In this document: positions 50,035-58,501 of the stretch, piece after piece
How the letters are laid out: each line of letters begins with the position of its first letter
Numbering within the stretch: the first letter of the stretch is position 1
Source: Propionibacteriaceae bacterium
GTDB lineage: Bacteria > Actinomycetota > Actinomycetes > Propionibacteriales > Propionibacteriaceae
Direction: 5' to 3'
Length of the DNA stretch: 64,000 nt
Assembly (NCBI GenBank): GCA_009782785.1
Contig: WRIJ01000006.1
Span: 1 to 64,000, forward strand
Translations under genes and position numbers: made by a program
Notes under the pieces: model-generated
What the model was told of the DNA's origin: nothing
What the model saw: the letters and a program-made list of their open reading frames with translations, nothing else
Database searches by the model: none

Positions 50035-51531
50035 GTGATGGATGACTCGTGGCAGGAAACAGACGACACACCCAAAGATGAATGCGGGGTCTTTGGCGTG
50101 TGGGCCCCCCAAGAAGAAGTGAGCAAGCTGACGTACTTTGGGCTTTTTGCTTTGCAGCATCGTGGCCAAGAATCAGCTGGAATGGCCGTCAGCGACGGAC
50201 AGCGAATGGTTGTTTTCAAGGACATGGGTCTGGTTTCCCAAGTTTTTGACGAAACCACCCTGGGAACTCTCAGTGGGCATATTGCTGTCGGGCACACTCG
50301 CTATTCCACAGCTAATTCTTGTCAATGGGAGAATGCCCAACCCACGTTCATGACGACGAGTTACGGCGACATCGCTATCGCGCTCAATGGAAACCTCACG
50401 AATACCAGTGAACTAGCATCATGGATGGCTGACCGTGATCCTGATGTGGTCGTTGAAGACAAAGAGTGCATGGATTCAAGTTCTGACACCATGCTGCTCG
50501 CTGGACTTCTTGCCAGCAGCCCAGGTCCTTGTGAAAAGGCTGCCTTAGAGATACTTCCACGATTAGAGGGTGCCTTCTCGTTGGTTTTTATGACGAATGA
50601 TCATTTATTTGCAGCCCGAGATCGCCATGGGATGCGGCCACTGTGTATTGGTCGTCTCGGGTCAGGATGGGTTATCGCCTCAGAATCAGCAGCACTCGAT
50701 ATTGTCGGCGCGACGTACTTGAGAGAAATAGCACCAGGAGAGATGGTCAGGATCTCTGCTAGTGGGCTCTATTCCCAAACCTTTGCCGAAGCTAACAGAC
50801 GTGAATGCCTGTTTGAGTACGTCTATCTTTCCCGCCCAGACACTATCTTGAATAACCGATTAATCCACAATATTCGCGTGAAAATCGGCAAACTTCTTGC
50901 CCGTGAACATCCTGCTCAAGCGGATTTGGTGATCCCCACCCCAGACTCTGGTACACCAGCGGCTATTGGTTATTCCATTGGGTCGGGAATAGAGTACGGT
51001 TTGGGGCTGGTCAAGAACGCGTACGTTGGGCGTACCTTCATTCGGCCTTCTCAGAGTCTTCGCCAACTCGGTATTCGCCTCAAACTCAATCCTTTGCGCC
51101 ATGTGGTGGAAGGAAAACGTCTCGTGGTGGTCGATGACTCGATTGTTCGGGGAAACACCCAGCAACAGGTGGTTGCCATGTTGAAACAAGCCGGAGCTGC
51201 TGAAGTCCATGTTCGTATCTCTTCACCACCAGTGTTGTGGCCATGCTTCTTTGGGATTGATTTTGCTGACCCAAATGAACTGGCAGCTCGCCATATGGAC
51301 ATTGAACAGATGAGGGATCATCTTGGTGCTGATTCTCTTGGTTTCATTTCGCTCGAGTCGCTGGTGGCAGCGACCCACGTCCCTGCTGGTGATTTGTGTC
51401 GAGCCTGTTTCGATGGGTGTTATGACGTCTGTGTGCCCCGAGAGGAAATCTCTGCATTGAGCCTGAGTGATGAGGGTATCGGTCAGGCGAGTGATGAGAA
51501 ACTGGTCGTCCATAAGCAGGAGGCTTCATGA
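50035..51531 (+). CDS. purF: Amidophosphoribosyltransferase
   Basis: A 498-residue enzyme for the first committed step of purine synthesis (PRPP plus glutamine to phosphoribosylamine). After a short propeptide the catalytic Cys lies in KDECGVFGVW (about 18). LFALQHRGQESAGM is in the glutaminase domain and VVVDDSIVRGNTQQQ is the PRPP loop (about 365). Cys residues near the end (DLCRACFDGCYDVC) suggest the iron-sulphur form. The stop overlaps the purM start (ATGA). Confidence 0.96.
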   Translation: MMDDSWQETDDTPKDECGVFGVWAPQEEVSKLTYFGLFALQHRGQESAGMAVSDGQRMVVFKDMGLVSQVFDETTLGTLSGHIAVGHTRYSTANSCQWENAQPTFMTTSYGDIAIALNGNLTNTSELASWMADRDPDVVVEDKECMDSSSDTMLLAGLLASSPGPCEKAALEILPRLEGAFSLVFMTNDHLFAARDRHGMRPLCIGRLGSGWVIASESAALDIVGATYLREIAPGEMVRISASGLYSQTFAEANRRECLFEYVYLSRPDTILNNRLIHNIRVKIGKLLAREHPAQADLVIPTPDSGTPAAIGYSIGSGIEYGLGLVKNAYVGRTFIRPSQSLRQLGIRLKLNPLRHVVEGKRLVVVDDSIVRGNTQQQVVAMLKQAGAAEVHVRISSPPVLWPCFFGIDFADPNELAARHMDIEQMRDHLGADSLGFISLESLVAATHVPAGDLCRACFDGCYDVCVPREEISALSLSDEGIGQASDEKLVVHKQEAS

Positions 51532-52592
51532 GTGACAAGTCTGCCTATGCACAATCGGGAGTCGACATTGCCGCTGGGGAAGAGGCTGTTGAACTGATGA
51601 AAACCCATATTGCTTCAACCAAGCGAAGTGAGGTTCTCACTGGGCTTGGTGGGTTCGCTGGCCTCTTTGATGCCTCTGGTCTTGCACGTTACCGTCACCC
51701 CGTGTTGGCAACATCGACAGATGGGGTGGGGACGAAGGTTCACATTGCCAGGGCCATGGATATTCACGACACGATCGGTTTCGACCTGGTCGGAATGCTT
51801 GTTGATGATCTCGTTGTGGTGGGGGCAGAACCACTGTTTGTCACCGATTACATTGCTTGCGGTTCAGTGGTGCCTGACAAGATTGCTGACATTGTCAAAG
51901 GGATATCCCAGGCATGTGTGCAAGCGGGAGCAGCCCTGATTGGGGGAGAAACTGCTGAGCATCCGGGCCTGATGGATCCTGACGAGTACGATGTCGCAGG
52001 AGCAACGACTGGAGTGGTGGAATATGACCATATCCTGGGTTCCCACTTGGTGGATCTAGGTGATCGTGTGGTGTGTTTGAGGTCATCAGGGCTCCACTCC
52101 AATGGTTATTCTCTCGTACGGCACGTACTGCTCACCGAAGCCCACATGAGCCTGGACACCTATGTTGAAGACTTCGGATGCACACTTGGGGAGGAACTGC
52201 TTCATCCCACGAGGATCTATGCCAAGAGTTGCCTTGAGGTCATTCGAGCAACAGAAATCCATGCCATGAGTCACATTACTGGTGGAGGATTGGCAAATAA
52301 TCTGGCACGGGTCCTCCCTGAGCATCTCCACGCCCACATCGAGCGATCAACGTGGACCCCGCAGAGCATTTTTTCTCTCGTACAATCGGTGGGAAACATC
52401 AGCCAACCAGACATCGAAGAGACTCTCAATATGGGGGTCGGAATGGTGATGATCTGCCCAGAATCATCGGTTGATGAGACGATCAGTCTCCTTGATTCCC
52501 AGGGGATTGAAGCGTGGGACGCAGGTGTGGTGAGTCTTCGTGAATCCACCCAAGATCAGGTGGAACTTGTCGGGGTGCATCCCACCCGGTGA
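51528..52592 (+). CDS. purM: Phosphoribosylformylglycinamidine cyclo-ligase
   Basis: A 354-residue AIR synthetase, fifth step of purine synthesis. It begins YAQSGVDIAAGEEAVELMK and has TSTDGVGTKVHIA, DLVGMLVDDLVVVGAEPLF and GGETAEHPG of the ATP-binding half. Co-translated with purF. In actinobacteria purF-purM-DUF3073 is a conserved trio, as seen here. Confidence 0.96.
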   Translation: MSDKSAYAQSGVDIAAGEEAVELMKTHIASTKRSEVLTGLGGFAGLFDASGLARYRHPVLATSTDGVGTKVHIARAMDIHDTIGFDLVGMLVDDLVVVGAEPLFVTDYIACGSVVPDKIADIVKGISQACVQAGAALIGGETAEHPGLMDPDEYDVAGATTGVVEYDHILGSHLVDLGDRVVCLRSSGLHSNGYSLVRHVLLTEAHMSLDTYVEDFGCTLGEELLHPTRIYAKSCLEVIRATEIHAMSHITGGGLANNLARVLPEHLHAHIERSTWTPQSIFSLVQSVGNISQPDIEETLNMGVGMVMICPESSVDETISLLDSQGIEAWDAGVVSLRESTQDQVELVGVHPTR

Positions 52593-52697
52593 GTGTCGGC
52601 TTGGATCAATGTGCCCAAACAGAGTAACCTAGGAACCACGAACAGATGAAACACTTGAGATTACGCGGGGTTGCCGCGAGTGAAGGAGGCTGACCCT

Positions 52698-52949
52698 ATG
52701 GGGCGCGGCCGTCAAAAGGCAAAGCAGACAAAAGTCGCTCGCGAATTGAAGTATCGACCAGTATCGACTGATTTCGCTTCCCTTGAACAAGAGCTGAGAT
52801 CGAGTTCTGGTACCGAGATCCCTGCCGCATACGCAGATCTTGCCCAGAGATACGACCACGAGGATACTTTCGATACCGATGAGGATCTCGATGACGAGTT
52901 AGGCGATGACGATGAATACTCTGCCTACCGAGAAACCGATGGTGAATAA
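52698..52949 (+). CDS. DUF3073 protein
   Basis: An 83-residue protein. The basic start MGRGRQKAKQTKVARELKY is diagnostic of DUF3073; the C-terminus is acidic (DEDLDDELGDDDE). AAGGAGG eight bases before ATG 52698 fixes the start over the in-frame upstream codon at 52671. Function unknown, always near purM in actinobacteria. Confidence 0.9.
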   Translation: MGRGRQKAKQTKVARELKYRPVSTDFASLEQELRSSSGTEIPAAYADLAQRYDHEDTFDTDEDLDDELGDDDEYSAYRETDGE

Positions 52950-53039
52950 TTCCTTGTCCGGTGGGTGATTCCGCCACTAAATTCGCGTAGAGTTTCCCTC
53001 ACAAGACCGGGTTCTACCCAACCACACCTTGGAGGAATC

Positions 53040-54194
53040 ATGGAACAACCGTCAACGCGTCGGCCCCTTGCCTCAATGATTTCCAAGTGGAGATCGGTTC
53101 TTTCTCGCAGCGGTGATCAACTTCCATCTGACAATCCCACGATAGAAAACACTGATCTGCTCGCTGGAGGATGGAGTGAATCGTGGATGGAGGACCAATA
53201 TCTCACTGGTTTTCACACTCGTACCTATTCCATGGTGTGGCGCTCGCATCTCAATGAAGAGCCTCCGGGGCATCTCATTTCGACCCTGATTGGTCGAAAG
53301 ACCCCCACATCGCGTCGGGCTGTTTTACATATTCACGGGTGGAATGAGTACTTCTTCCAACCGCACCTCGCAGAATTCTTTGAAGACCTCGGGTACGACT
53401 TCTATGCTGTTGATCTTCACCGGTACGGGCGCAGCCTTCAACCAGGAGAACTGCCAGGATATATGGAATCTGTTCAAGACTATGGTGAAGAACTTGATGC
53501 CTGTGTGGATTTCATTTCAACCGACCATGATTCGGTCATGTTGTCGGGTCATTCCACTGGCGGTCTCATTGCGAGTCTCTACACTGCCGAGCGCCCAGGT
53601 GCTTTCTCTGGGGTCATCCTCAATTCCCCATGGCTGGATATGCAGGGCTCGGAATTAATGAGAGCGGTGACACCGATCTTGGTTCGAGGATTATCGATCA
53701 CTTCGCCCACCATGACTATGCCGGCCTTGGAGAATCCTCTCTATGGCCAGTCTCTCCACCAAGATTTCTACGGGGAATGGGAATATGACTTGAGCCTCAA
53801 GAGGGTGGAATCTCAACCGATCCGACCAGGATGGGTGAAAGCTGTCGTGGATGGGCATGATCGCGTGGCACAAGGTCTGGGGATTGATTGTCCGGTTTTT
53901 GTTGCTACCTCGATGCGCTCTTCCACCCCGAAACAATGGTGTGAGGATGCCCATTCCACGGATCTTGCCCTGGATGCGGACCGCATCTCAGCACGCGCAC
54001 CCTACCTGGGGCGTCATACTACCTTGGTTCGCTTTGAAGGCGGGCTCCATGACGTGGGTTTATCACGCCTAGAGGTACGTACGGCCTTCTTCCGGGAAAT
54101 ACGTCAATGGGTGGACACCTATGTGACCCACGCTCAGAGTGCTACCGACACCTCAGGAGATCATCCTCCAATGACGTTGACCAAGCCCTCATAG
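53040..54194 (+). CDS. Alpha/beta hydrolase, serine aminopeptidase/lipase type
   Basis: A 384-residue hydrolase of the S33/monoacylglycerol-lipase type. LHIHGWNEYFFQPHLAEFF carries the oxyanion region, DLHRYGRSL the cap start, nucleophile Ser in LSGHSTGGLIASLY (about 168) and His in EGGLHDVGLS near the end. TTGGAGGAATC before ATG 53040 is a good SD. The substrate is unknown. Its 3' end overlaps the convergent DsbA-like gene by 34 bases. Confidence 0.88.
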   Translation: MEQPSTRRPLASMISKWRSVLSRSGDQLPSDNPTIENTDLLAGGWSESWMEDQYLTGFHTRTYSMVWRSHLNEEPPGHLISTLIGRKTPTSRRAVLHIHGWNEYFFQPHLAEFFEDLGYDFYAVDLHRYGRSLQPGELPGYMESVQDYGEELDACVDFISTDHDSVMLSGHSTGGLIASLYTAERPGAFSGVILNSPWLDMQGSELMRAVTPILVRGLSITSPTMTMPALENPLYGQSLHQDFYGEWEYDLSLKRVESQPIRPGWVKAVVDGHDRVAQGLGIDCPVFVATSMRSSTPKQWCEDAHSTDLALDADRISARAPYLGRHTTLVRFEGGLHDVGLSRLEVRTAFFREIRQWVDTYVTHAQSATDTSGDHPPMTLTKPS

Positions 54195-55177
54195 AGATCT
54201 GAGGCGCTGATGGGCTGAGGGTATTCATCGTCTGGTTGAAGATCGAAGGATGCTTTGACTCCATTGATCAGGAAAGCAGGGGTGCCTGTGATTCCCATTT
54301 CTGGTGACTCAGCGTTCATGGCATCGATCGTGGATTGGGTCGCTCGGTCGTCATAGCATTTCTGGAACTTCATCAGGTCCGTCCCAGTAATTCCAGCCAT
54401 GTTAGCGAAATCAGTACGCAAGAGATTATCGGAGTAACCACCTTGAGAACCGAGTTGCTGATTGGCGAAAATCACTTCATGGTAGTCCAGGAATTTCCCC
54501 ACTTGATGTGCACAGGCAGAAGCAACACCAGCTCGGTTGGAGGAGTCTTCTTTCACAAAGGTGTGGATGTGGACTCTCAGATCAATCTTTCCTTCAGCAC
54601 TTAACTCGTGAAGGGCCTGCCCATAGATAGTGTCAGCACGCTGGCACCAACCGCAATGGTAGTCCACATGGAGTTCAACAATGATGGCGTCCTTGCTTGC
54701 CTTGGGATTCACCCGAATCGCAGAGGCAGAAAAGATGGGATCCGGGTTTTCTGCTGGGGTGTCACTACTTGTTGCGGCGGGAGTGGCGACGTTGGTCTGG
54801 CTGATACTTCGTGCCAGGAAAATGAGGCCGATCCCCAAACCGAGGGCAAGGAAACTCACAAAACCGAGAGACACTGCCAGGGTGCGAATGATGGAATCCC
54901 TCGGGTCATCAAGTCGTGTAGTGTGTGGTGTTTCTACCAGCTGAACACCAGTGTGTGAGGTTAGTGGTCCGGAGGCGGGTTCCACAGTAGTCTCCGGTGA
55001 TACAGGTGTGGGTTCCACGTTTGGTTCAACCGGCTTGGGTTCTTCCGCTACTTCAGGCACCTGTGCGGTGTTGTCGGATACAGTCTCATCGAGTGTGGGA
55101 TCCTCGCCAGGGGTAGCATTGGTGGTCGCCTGGGTATCTGGGGTATGTGGAGTGTTCTTTTTCTTTTTTGCCATCAT
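54161..55177 (-). CDS. Membrane-anchored DsbA-like thioredoxin-fold protein
   Basis: A 338-residue protein. Residues 1-90 are cytoplasmic, Pro/Thr/Glu-rich; one membrane segment lies at about 98-122; the extracytoplasmic DsbA-like domain follows, with the redox centre CGWC in DYHCGWCQRAD and the cis-Pro loop TGTPAFLING. Most DsbA proteins have CPxC; Gly at the second position is unusual. Likely an exported disulphide oxidase or isomerase. AAGGAGATATG precedes the paired ATG codons (55177 and 55174). Confidence 0.88.
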   Translation of the reverse strand: MMAKKKKNTPHTPDTQATTNATPGEDPTLDETVSDNTAQVPEVAEEPKPVEPNVEPTPVSPETTVEPASGPLTSHTGVQLVETPHTTRLDDPRDSIIRTLAVSLGFVSFLALGLGIGLIFLARSISQTNVATPAATSSDTPAENPDPIFSASAIRVNPKASKDAIIVELHVDYHCGWCQRADTIYGQALHELSAEGKIDLRVHIHTFVKEDSSNRAGVASACAHQVGKFLDYHEVIFANQQLGSQGGYSDNLLRTDFANMAGITGTDLMKFQKCYDDRATQSTIDAMNAESPEMGITGTPAFLINGVKASFDLQPDDEYPQPISASDLYEGLVNVIGG

Positions 55178-55192
55178 ATCTCCTTGAATGGA

Positions 55193-56368
55193 CTAGCTTG
55201 CGATGACCCGTACTGAGAGCACTTCAGCTATGGTACGAATCTCGTCGATGACCGCTTGTGGAATAGAGCCCTCAACATCGACCAGAGTATAGGCCAATTC
55301 ATTTTTGGACCGGTTGAGCAGATCAGCAATATTGAGACCTGCCTCAGCCAGTAACGCTGAGATTTGGCCAACCATATTAGGGACGTTCGAGTGGGCGATC
55401 CCCAGACGCGTCGAACCAGCACTTCGAGGAAGATCAATAGTGGGGAAATTCACTGAGTTGCGGATAATCCCATTTTCAAGGTAGTCGCGCAGTTGGTCGA
55501 CGGCCATCAATGCGCAATTCTCTTCTGCCTCGTAGGTGGAAGCCCCCAAGTGTGGAAGGGTGACACATTTACTGCGCGTATTAAGATTCGGGGAGGGGAA
55601 GTCGCACACATATCCTCCCAACTTGTCAGCTTCGAGGGCTGCGACTAATGCTTCTTCATCCACAATGGGCGCACGTGAAAAGTTGAGGATCACCGCACTG
55701 GGTTTCATGAGTGCAATCTGATCGGCCCCCACCATTCCGCGAGTCTCATCGATGAGCGGTACGTGAACGGTGACGATGTCAGCTTGACGGTACATCTGCT
55801 CAGGGCTGGTCACTCGCTCAACGTGACTTGAAAGCTTCCAAGCGTTGTCGACCGTGACTTGAGGATCGTACCCCATGACTTTCATACCCAATGCACAAGC
55901 AGAGTTAGCGACCTCGACGCCAATAGCGCCCAAACCGATCACAGCTAAAGTACGCCCAGGCAACTCGAAGCCAACGAATTGTTTCTTGCCTTTTTCAACT
56001 GCCTCATTCATCTCAGCGGCGGTGCCAGTGAGGCGATGGGCGAAAGCCGCACCATCGATGATATTTCTAGCAGCGAGGAAGATTCCAGCTAATGTGAGCT
56101 CCTTGACTGCATTGGCATTAGCTCCTGGGGTGTTGAACACAGGAATGCCTTGCGCTGAATAGTCAGCGATGGGGATATTGTTGGTGCCAGCTCCTGCACG
56201 AGCAACAGCCTCCACAGTGTCCGGAATCCCTACATCGTGGAGATTGGCCGAACGTAAGAGCAAGGCATGGGGGGCCTCCACATCGTTGCCGACCTCATAG
56301 GCAGACTCGGGAAAATGTTTGAGCCCAAGTGGGCTGATTGCGTTGAGTGTTTGAATGCGGAAGGTCAT
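55193..56368 (-). CDS. serA: D-3-phosphoglycerate dehydrogenase
   Basis: A 391-residue NAD-dependent enzyme opening serine synthesis. GRTLAVIGLGAIGVEVAN is the nucleotide-binding fold (about 144), and catalytic Arg, Glu and His lie in the NFSRAPIVDEEAL and LPHLGASTYEAEENCA segments. A C-terminal ACT domain (about 318-391, LGIAHSNVPNMVGQISALL) may bind serine for feedback. This is the short form without the intervening domain of mycobacterial SerA. GAGAGGAAACC before ATG 56368. Nine bases after serC, same operon. Confidence 0.94.
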   Translation of the reverse strand: MTFRIQTLNAISPLGLKHFPESAYEVGNDVEAPHALLLRSANLHDVGIPDTVEAVARAGAGTNNIPIADYSAQGIPVFNTPGANANAVKELTLAGIFLAARNIIDGAAFAHRLTGTAAEMNEAVEKGKKQFVGFELPGRTLAVIGLGAIGVEVANSACALGMKVMGYDPQVTVDNAWKLSSHVERVTSPEQMYRQADIVTVHVPLIDETRGMVGADQIALMKPSAVILNFSRAPIVDEEALVAALEADKLGGYVCDFPSPNLNTRSKCVTLPHLGASTYEAEENCALMAVDQLRDYLENGIIRNSVNFPTIDLPRSAGSTRLGIAHSNVPNMVGQISALLAEAGLNIADLLNRSKNELAYTLVDVEGSIPQAVIDEIRTIAEVLSVRVIAS

Positions 56369-56377
56369 GGTTTCCTC

Positions 56378-57460
56378 TCAGGCGTACCGGTCGGCGAAAT
56401 CGTTCATGAAGGAGATGAGAGCATCGACGCCGTCTTGGCCCATAGCGTTATAGATGCTAGCGCGCATCCCTCCCACTGAGCGGTGCCCGGCTAAATTGGT
56501 CAATCCCGCGTTTTCAGCTTCAGACAAGAACACCTTGTCGAGGTCTGGGTTAGCCAAGGTGAAGGGAACATTCATCCGGCTTCGTGCATGGACAGCCACA
56601 GGATTGGCATAGAAATCATGGGTGTCAATGGCGGTATACAAGCTGTCTGCTTTGGCTTTGTTGCGTGTTTCCATGGCGGAGAGTCCACCCATATTCTGGA
56701 CCCATTCCAGAACGAGTTCGAGCAGGTAGATGGCGAAAGTTGGCGGGGTATTGAGCATGGAATCGGCTTCTGCCATGGCGGCATAGTCAAAGATGTCGGG
56801 AGTCATTGCCCGGGTGTGGCCAGTGAGATCCTCGCGTACGATCACAACGGTGAGTCCTGCAGGGCCCAGGTTTTTCTGTGCGCCTGCATAAATGAGTCCG
56901 AATTTCTCGACGTCCATCGGTTGGGAGAGGATGGTTGATGAACAGTCAGCGACCAGAGGAACATCGCCAGTGTCGGGAACATAGTCGAAGGCGACCCCAC
57001 CAATGGTTTCGTTAGGGGTGTAGTGGAGGTAGCGGGAGCTGTTAGCCACAGTGTACGACCCTGGTGCAGGGATAGTGGAATAGTTCGATTCTTTCTCATC
57101 AGCGAGAACCTCGACCACTAGATCCTGGCTGCGAGCTGCTTTGATGGCCTTGCTTGACCACTGCCCGGTGTTGAGGTACGCAACATGCTCACCTGGGGAG
57201 GTGAGGTTCATCGGGACGATCGAGAATTGTCCAGTTGCCCCACCTTGGAGAAACAGGACCTTGTAGTTGTCGGGAATAGACAACAGGTCTCTCAAGCGCG
57301 CTTCGGCAGAAGCAGCACAGGCCACAAAGGGTTTTCCTCGGTGGCTGACTTCCATGACAGACATGCCGGAACCCTGCCAACTGGTGAGTTCTTGTTGGGC
57401 GGTGGAAAGAACATCGGTCGGCAACATAGCCGGACCTGCAGAAAAGTTATGGATATGCAC
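56378..57460 (-). CDS. serC: Phosphoserine aminotransferase
   Basis: A 360-residue PLP enzyme, second step of serine synthesis. HNFSAGPAMLPTDVL is the standard start. FLQGGATGQFSIVPMNL binds the cofactor phosphate, and the PLP Lys lies in IYAGAQKNLGPAGLTVVIV (about 200). GTG 57460 sits six bases after a -10 TAAAGT, implying a leaderless mRNA for serC-serA. Confidence 0.95.
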   Translation of the reverse strand: MHIHNFSAGPAMLPTDVLSTAQQELTSWQGSGMSVMEVSHRGKPFVACAASAEARLRDLLSIPDNYKVLFLQGGATGQFSIVPMNLTSPGEHVAYLNTGQWSSKAIKAARSQDLVVEVLADEKESNYSTIPAPGSYTVANSSRYLHYTPNETIGGVAFDYVPDTGDVPLVADCSSTILSQPMDVEKFGLIYAGAQKNLGPAGLTVVIVREDLTGHTRAMTPDIFDYAAMAEADSMLNTPPTFAIYLLELVLEWVQNMGGLSAMETRNKAKADSLYTAIDTHDFYANPVAVHARSRMNVPFTLANPDLDKVFLSEAENAGLTNLAGHRSVGGMRASIYNAMGQDGVDALISFMNDFADRYA

Positions 57461-57466
57461 CTGGCA

Positions 57467-57472
57467 ACTTTA
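57467..57472 (-). promoter_or_regulatory. Leaderless -10 element of serC
   Basis: TAAAGT on the - strand, six bases before GTG 57460. With the next four bases it reads ACTTTATCAT on the + strand, so a rightward TATCAT could also be present, but no rightward gene starts there. Confidence 0.5.
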
Positions 57473-57677
57473 TCATCTGGTGATCGAGACTCGTGTGCAA
57501 GGGAGTTTTGCGGACACCTCGTGGATGAATAGTTGTCAGGTCCGCCAACTATTATCTTTCATGATTGAGGGAATCTTCAGACCGGTGCCTCACTTATTTT
57601 TCCCGCGATACTTAAGTTGTACGGCTGTATTCCTCGAAGGCCACCCACAGGCCCCATCAAAGTCGGCTAGCAGTTAG

Positions 57678-57707
57678 TTGACATGAGAAGATTCATGGTA
57701 TTACTGT
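57678..57707 (+). promoter_or_regulatory. Predicted promoter of the small secreted protein
   Basis: Consensus -35 TTGACA (57678-57683), 18-base spacer, -10 TACTGT (57702-57707). The gap 57473-57677 before it holds no gene that I can support. Confidence 0.5.
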
Positions 57708-57773
57708 GGGAATACATTGTTGATGCTACGTGGCGTGACATAGTCCCGTTTCTTATTGCAGGGGAGATTATTC

Positions 57774-58049
57774 ATGATAAAAATAAGAACATCGGTTGCT
57801 ATAGCGATGCTCGCGGTCTTCTTTTCCACTGTCCACGCTTCAACAGCATCACCATCTGCGGTAGAGGGTAATCCTTACGAGAGCGATTTTGAATTGGCGA
57901 GAGCCTACAATAACAGCCCTTATGTTGAGGCTCTGCTTGCTGGCGATCAGATCACGGACGCGGAGTTTTCCGATGCGCTGCCTCATTGCTCCTCTCACTG
58001 TGACATGATTGTCTCCGTTCTTCGGTGGAGCGCCATGCCACAGATGTAA
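57774..58049 (+). CDS. Small secreted protein with a C-x3-C pair
   Basis: A 91-residue protein. Residues 1-25 form a signal peptide (MIKIRTSVAIAMLAVFFSTV, then HASTA). The mature part of about 65 residues is acidic, with NPYESDFELARAYNNSPYVE, DQITDAEFSDALPHC and a Cys pair spaced as CSSHC. GGGGAGA lies about 8 bases before ATG 57774. I do not recognise the family. A surface peptide, toxin-like peptide or lipocarrier are all open; nothing in the sequence decides. Confidence 0.6.
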   Translation: MIKIRTSVAIAMLAVFFSTVHASTASPSAVEGNPYESDFELARAYNNSPYVEALLAGDQITDAEFSDALPHCSSHCDMIVSVLRWSAMPQM

Positions 58050-58163
58050 ACAATGCCGAAATGTGAGATGTGATTTGATCTAAGTATCACGTCTTGCCCC
58101 ATTGTCAAACTCGGGCATGTGACGAATCTTCGTTCATCCCCTACACTGGTAGGCGCTGAACAA

Positions 58164-58236
58164 GTCCCCATCGTCTAGTGGTCTAGGACGCCGCCCTTTC
58201 ACGGCGGTAACACGGGTTCGAACCCCGTTGGGGATG
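58164..58236 (+). tRNA. tRNA-Glu (TTC)
   Basis: A 73-base cloverleaf; acceptor GTCCCCA pairs with TGGGGAT, anticodon loop CTTTCAC gives TTC. CCA is not encoded. A -10-like TACACT at 58142-58147 may drive the three-tRNA cluster. Confidence 0.95.
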
Positions 58237-58313
58237 CGTAGCATTCTTGGGTGCCACATTGCCTGTGGGTTAGCCCGTAAGCTATAGTTCTTCAGGCCAG
58301 TCATGCTGGTTCT

Positions 58314-58387
58314 GGCCCCGTGGCGCAGTTGGTTAGCGCGCTTGCCTGTCACGCAAGAGGTCGTGGGTTCAAGTCCCATCGGGGTCG
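58314..58387 (+). tRNA. tRNA-Asp (GTC)
   Basis: A 74-base cloverleaf; acceptor GGCCCCG pairs with CGGGGTC, anticodon loop CTGTCAC gives GTC. CCA is not encoded. Confidence 0.95.
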
Positions 58388-58422
58388 CGGAGAGTCATTG
58401 ATTCACCCAGAAATGACTCTTT

Positions 58423-58496
58423 GGCCCGGTAGCTCAGTCGGTAGTAGCGCATCCCTGAAAAGGATGAGGTCGTCGGTTCGATCCCGACCCTGGCCA
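58423..58496 (+). tRNA. tRNA-Phe (GAA)
   Basis: A 74-base cloverleaf, anticodon loop CTGAAAA gives GAA, T arm GTCGG/CCGAC intact. The acceptor GGCCCGG against CCTGGCC leaves a C5-U68 mismatch, and the D arm GCTC/TAGC has a C-U mismatch with one extra loop base. Confidence 0.9.
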
Positions 58497-58501
58497 CATA
58501 T

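Noticed and set aside
57683..57871. A 62-codon rightward frame upstream of the small secreted protein
   Set aside because: It overlaps the secreted protein in another frame, has no SD and starts inside the predicted promoter.
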